Below, piece after piece: positions 60,561-64,000 of a stretch of 64,000 nucleotides of DNA. Source of the DNA: Pseudoalteromonas tunicata (GTDB lineage: Bacteria > Pseudomonadota > Gammaproteobacteria > Enterobacterales > Alteromonadaceae). The translations under genes were made by a program, and so were the position numbers. How positions within the stretch are numbered: position 1 is the stretch's first letter; every line of letters begins with the position of its first letter. The notes beneath the pieces are model-generated. The model was given only the letters and a program-made list of their open reading frames with translations, did no database searches and was not told where the DNA came from. Location of the stretch: positions 1,156,001-1,220,000 of the forward strand of contig NZ_CP011032.1 of the NCBI RefSeq assembly GCF_002310815.1. Direction: 5' to 3'.

Positions 60561-60886
60561 TTGATGCTATTTTATAACTTTTGGCAATAAACTGCTGTAC
60601 ATGTTCGCTCGAATCACGGACTGATTGTTCCCTCAACAATTAATTGTTAAGGGCAGGATGGGTTAGTAGAGCTATTTTCGATCAGTGTAGTGTCGCTTTC
60701 TTGTTTAAGTGGAGTGATAGTGACGGTTTAAACGTTTTAGGTAACAGCTTTAGAATCACCTAATAAGTTGGGAATGTAGTGATAAGGGATGTCGAAAGAG
60801 GATTGTAAGGATTTAATTATATTTGATGTTTCTTTTCGAAGTAATATCCGACAGATTTTAAAATATAAAATCTGTCGGAATAACGT
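60561..60886. other. Gap between ppiD and pheA with a strong hairpin
   Basis: No gene is evident in these 326 bases. A 14-bp inverted repeat at 60847-60879 (TCCGACAGATTTTA and TAAAATCTGTCGGA around a 5-nt loop) lies 8 bases after the pheA stop. It may end pheA transcription or protect its mRNA, although no T run follows on the minus strand. Confidence 0.6.
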
Positions 60887-62065
60887 TTACTCTTCTACTA
60901 ATGAGTCATTGTTAATTACTTGCACAGCTTTCATTGATTCACTTGGGTAGCAACCTAAAATACGAACATACTCAGTTACTTCTTTGAGTTCTTCTAATGC
61001 TCGTTTGACATTATTTTGCGCAAGGTTAGCTTCTAAATCGACATAAAAAACTTCTTCCCAAGGGTTACCTGGAACAGGACGAGACTCCAATTTAACAAGG
61101 TTGATTTTTTGTTGCTTAAAAATCATTAAAGCGTCAGCTAGTGCACCTGCAATTTGTGCCGTTGCCATAATCAAAGTCGTTTTTGTTGGAATTTGTTTTG
61201 ATACTTGCATCGCTTTACGGGCTACCACAATAAAACGACTGTGGTTATCTGGTTGATTGGCGACGGCAGATTTGATGACTTCTAGACCTGCATTTTTACC
61301 CGCCTGTGCTGATGCAATCGCTGCACTATTTTTGGTTTTTAATGCTTCCTGAATGGCGCTAGAAGTGGAGTCACAATAAGCTAATTGCATTTCACCTAAT
61401 GTTTGAATGAATTGGCTACATTGTGCAAAAGGTTGCGGATGACCAAAGACTTTAGTAATTTCATTTAGTTCTACCCCAGGTTGTGCTATCAGGCAGTGCT
61501 CAACCGATTGAGTCAGCTCACCAACGATAGATACCTGAGCATGTTGTAATAAGTCATATACTTCATTGATACTGCCAGAGCATGTATTTTCAATTGGTAG
61601 TAGGCCATAATCTGCTTGTCCTGTCTCAACCATATGAGTGATTTTCGAAAAGCTATCACAGCCAAGTTCGACCAGTTTACCAGCGCGGCGGCTAAAATAC
61701 TTATGACAGGCTAGTTGGCTATACGAACCTTGGCCGCCTAAATAAGCAACGCGATTGGTTTCATTTAGCGCGTCAGGATTGAGGCTTTGTTGCAACATCG
61801 CTTGCTGATGCAGTACAGAGTCCTCAATGATGGTTTGAAAGACATTGTTAACGTAATAGCTATCAAGACCTAGTGACTTACCATAGGCAATAAGTTTTTC
61901 TAATAAAATCAGCTCGCGCTGTTCATCTCTGATTGGTTTGTTATTTGAAATTTTATACTCAACCACTGAGTGACTAATTCGGCGACGTTTTGCTAAAAGC
62001 ACTAATAACTCAGCATCAATTTCGTTTATGTCTTTACGTAAGGTATCTAATACATCATTTGCCAT
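60887..62065 (-). CDS. pheA: Chorismate mutase / prephenate dehydratase (P-protein)
   Basis: A 392-residue bifunctional enzyme converting chorismate to phenylpyruvate. An AroQ-type chorismate mutase occupies about 1-95 (LRKDINEIDAELLVLLAKRR, with KISNNKPIRDEQRE), then the dehydratase domain (VAYLGGQGSYSQLACHKYF; NHSRFIVVAR), then a regulatory ACT domain with the ESRPVPGNPWEEVF motif that binds phenylalanine for feedback inhibition. Length equals the E. coli enzyme (386). It is preceded by a leader peptide and attenuator, so transcription should fall when charged tRNA-Phe is plentiful. Confidence 0.96.
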   Translation of the reverse strand: MANDVLDTLRKDINEIDAELLVLLAKRRRISHSVVEYKISNNKPIRDEQRELILLEKLIAYGKSLGLDSYYVNNVFQTIIEDSVLHQQAMLQQSLNPDALNETNRVAYLGGQGSYSQLACHKYFSRRAGKLVELGCDSFSKITHMVETGQADYGLLPIENTCSGSINEVYDLLQHAQVSIVGELTQSVEHCLIAQPGVELNEITKVFGHPQPFAQCSQFIQTLGEMQLAYCDSTSSAIQEALKTKNSAAIASAQAGKNAGLEVIKSAVANQPDNHSRFIVVARKAMQVSKQIPTKTTLIMATAQIAGALADALMIFKQQKINLVKLESRPVPGNPWEEVFYVDLEANLAQNNVKRALEELKEVTEYVRILGCYPSESMKAVQVINNDSLVEE

Positions 62066-62091
62066 GGTTTTTTCCTCATTCCCAATAGTGC

Positions 62092-62120
62092 AAAAAAAAA
62101 GCCTCCCGGTTGGGAGGCTT
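62092..62120 (-). terminator. pheA attenuator
   Basis: On the minus strand AAGCCTCCC, loop AACC and GGGAGGCTT, followed by nine T, lies 19 bases after the leader peptide stop and about 30 bases before pheA. An upstream GGGAGGCGATTCC within the leader peptide frame can pair with the first arm (CCTCCC) to form the antiterminator. Confidence 0.9.
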
Positions 62121-62138
62121 GAATTCGTTTTGACTTTT

Positions 62139-62219
62139 TTATGCCGTGACGGAATCGCCTCCCAAATTTAGGTGGTCCATAAAAAAGCTAAAAAAGTAAA
62201 TACGGTGATTTTGTTTCAT
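62139..62219 (-). CDS. pheL: pheA leader peptide (phenylalanine-rich)
   Basis: A 26-codon frame beginning MKQNHRIYFFSFFMDHLN and ending DSVTA. Four Phe codons in five positions (FFSFF) plus a preceding Tyr form the sensing run. Stalling there for lack of Phe-tRNA would free the antiterminator that includes the GGGAGG inside codons 20-21, while completion of translation allows the attenuator hairpin. The sequence differs from the E. coli leader but the design is the same. Its start has a weak ribosome-binding site. Confidence 0.85.
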   Translation of the reverse strand: MKQNHRIYFFSFFMDHLNLGGDSVTA

Positions 62220-62626
62220 ACTCTAGAATGTAAAAATAGTAGCTAAAGAAGTCAACAACTCTTTTTATTAATTAACTTAAATACTGGATAATAAATCTAT
62301 CTTAGGCTGCTATTTTCTAGGTTAACTAGGTTGGATTAATGTGCAATAGGCCTGTTATTGCAACGTCATTCTGTCTTGTTACCGTTGAGAATTTCTGGCT
62401 AGAGAAACATAACTAAGAAATCTAAGCTTAATTCAATATGTTGACAAATCTCTTATCCAGAACTCAAGTTAATTAAATAAATTATGGTTAACGCGATGAT
62501 CTTTATTTTTGTTTTGTTAGATAAAAATTAAAAAAAGGTGTTGTTTAGAGTGATATTCTTTTATATTCACAACGTTAAATAAAACATTCGTGCAACCTCG
62601 GTTTTTTAATTAGTAAAGGTTTTATT
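62220..62626. other. Intergenic region between pheL and a sensor gene
   Basis: Divergent promoter region of about 400 bases: the pheL-pheA promoter must lie just above 62219, and the promoter of the sensor gene near its right end. It is AT-rich, with no gene or structured RNA recognised. Confidence 0.5.
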
Positions 62627-64000
62627 TTGGGATACAGTCGGTTGCCATCGCGTTTTGGCATAAATTCGTTAAGTATAAAGTTGTCGATACTTATTTCTGC
62701 AATCTGCTTAATCGCAGGGATCAGTGCTGCTGTATTAATGCTAAAATCTGAACGCAAGCAGCTCATCTACGAAGAACATGATGCCTTAAAACATGCTAGT
62801 AATAGCTTCATAACCCAATTTAACCGAGTAATTCATAATAAAGAAGCAATTGCCCAAAAAGCCAATCAGGTGGTAAAGAAGCAACTTTTTGAATTTGAAA
62901 TTATAAATAAAGAACGAGATAGAACAGAACTTTCATTTGCTTCCGACTCCAGTATCCGAAGTGCTGCACCTGATGGACTATCAGCTGCATTTTTACCGCA
63001 AGTTTCCTTTAACCCTCATTACAAAAACTTATTTCACAACAGTGAAGTTTTATGGCAGCAAGTTTCACCGACCTTGACAGAAGAATTTTTTAATTTTTAC
63101 CTTATCACTGTAGATAATTTCATTCGGATTTCACCTCCTAATTGGGCGCTCCAAGTAGAAGCTGATCATAAATTTGCTGATGATATTTTTTTTACATTGG
63201 CAGCTGAAGATAACAACCCTGCGCGTGAAGCTGTTTGGACTCCAGTTTATTATGATGATATTTGGCACAAATGGGTAACAAGTTTAATTGTGCCCGTTTA
63301 TCACAAGGGCGAGTTTGTTGGTGTAACTGGCAGTGATTTAGAGCTAAGTAATTTAATTAAAAGTTTTCCATTATCTGATATCGAACAGCAATTTTTTGTT
63401 TTTGATCAGCGAGGTCAAATTCTTGCACATCCAAAATTAAATGAAGGGATTTTACTGCAAGAAGGCAAGATGAACGAACTGTTAAAAACGTCTGGTAAAA
63501 TTTCAGAAGAGTTAGATGCACTTGTTAAAACGGTTAATAGCACAGGATTAAACGAACTTGCTGATGAGTTTTTAGAAGATGATGAATTACATTTAGTTAA
63601 TATCCGAAAAATAAACTCTCTTAACTGGTATGTCGGTGTTTACAAAAAACGCTCTACGGCTTTGTCTGCCCTTGATGAACTTGAAATAAAGTTTTTTGGT
63701 TTATTTATTTTGTATGCTGTTTTGGTTGCATTATTACTGCACCAAGCATTGTTTCAACTTGTATTGAAACGGATTTATACCTTGGTTCAGGCTGTTTCTC
63801 ATTTTGGTAAAGGGCAGCTTGATACGCCTTTTCCAGAGGTTAACAAAGATGAAATAGGTTCCCTTAATAGCGCATTCCAAGTTATGGCTTTAGATATCAA
63901 TAAATTAGTTGATGGATTAAACCAGCGCATTATTGAAAAAGAGCAAGCGGAAAAATCGGCAAATCGTTTATCAAAAGCGGTTGAGTTCTCAGGAAGTGGC
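62627..64000 (+). CDS. Membrane sensor protein with Cache-like, HAMP and PAS regions, cut by window end
   Basis: 458 residues are visible from TTG 62627 (TAAAGG lies about 7 bases before it); the frame is open only from 62579 and has no ATG near, so the start is uncertain. A first membrane helix (LSILISAICLIAGISAAVLML) precedes a large periplasmic domain of double-Cache type (LIVPVYHKGEFVGVTGSDLELSNLI), then a second helix (FFGLFILYAVLVALLLHQALF, split here at FFGLFILYAV), a HAMP domain (LVQAVSHFGKGQLDTPFPEVNKDEIGSLN, seen in its DEIGSLNSAFQVMA end), a short coiled coil, and the beginning of a PAS domain (AVEFSGSG). The output module lies beyond the window: histidine kinase or GGDEF/EAL are both possible. 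Confidence 0.75.
   Translation, partial: MGYSRLPSRFGINSLSIKLSILISAICLIAGISAAVLMLKSERKQLIYEEHDALKHASNSFITQFNRVIHNKEAIAQKANQVVKKQLFEFEIINKERDRTELSFASDSSIRSAAPDGLSAAFLPQVSFNPHYKNLFHNSEVLWQQVSPTLTEEFFNFYLITVDNFIRISPPNWALQVEADHKFADDIFFTLAAEDNNPAREAVWTPVYYDDIWHKWVTSLIVPVYHKGEFVGVTGSDLELSNLIKSFPLSDIEQQFFVFDQRGQILAHPKLNEGILLQEGKMNELLKTSGKISEELDALVKTVNSTGLNELADEFLEDDELHLVNIRKINSLNWYVGVYKKRSTALSALDELEIKFFGLFILYAVLVALLLHQALFQLVLKRIYTLVQAVSHFGKGQLDTPFPEVNKDEIGSLNSAFQVMALDINKLVDGLNQRIIEKEQAEKSANRLSKAVEFSGSG

Overview
The window is chromosomal DNA of an AT-rich marine gammaproteobacterium, most likely an Alteromonadales member close to Pseudoalteromonas. This rests on recognised housekeeping blocks (fimV/hubP-truA-accD-folC-dedD-cvpA-purF and folD-tRNAs-tig-clpP-clpX-lon-hupB-ppiD), a Vibrio-type M9 collagenase, MotY (sodium-driven flagellar motor) and a tmRNA tag reading ANDDSYSLAA. 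The genus is an inference; no database search was possible.

Layout. 1-4875: the end of a secreted collagenase, an FHA/winged-helix protein and a B12-binding radical SAM protein. 4876-20730: a 15.9-kb island inserted in the 3' end of ssrA. It is bounded by a perfect 20-bp direct repeat, has GGTAC arm-type repeats just inside both ends, and has a P4-type tyrosine integrase next to ssrA. Its cargo is a compact type I-F2 (I-Fv) CRISPR-Cas system: cas1, cas2-3, cas7f2, cas5f2 and cas6f, with no cas8f. One continuous array of 98 repeats and 97 spacers follows. Between the array and the integrase lie small phage-like remnants. The integrase has lost part of its N-terminal domain through a deletion and frameshift, so the island looks stranded. 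20716-34932: ssrA, a phosphate-binding-like protein and porin pair, a chemotaxis receptor, FapA, RNase T, MotY, a CBS protein, MnmC, FabB, PdxB and Asd. 35433-50901: the fimV to purF block, MiaE, LpxH, PpiB, CysS and FolD. 51159-51833: seven tRNA genes, five of them identical tRNA-Pro(TGG). 52067-62219: the trigger factor/Clp/Lon/HU/PpiD proteostasis block, then pheA with its pheL leader peptide and attenuator. 62627-64000: a membrane sensor cut by the window end.

How it works together. Cas1 and Cas2-3 acquire spacers. Cas6f cuts the array transcript at its 5-bp hairpin. Cas7f2 and Cas5f2 form a Cascade without large or small subunit, and Cas2-3 degrades the target. The array is notable for three spacers that recur both in tandem and far apart. 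The rest of the window is ordinary core genome. Its well-supported regulatory features include a sigma-32-type promoter before lon, phenylalanine attenuation before pheA, and a strong promoter before the tRNA cluster.
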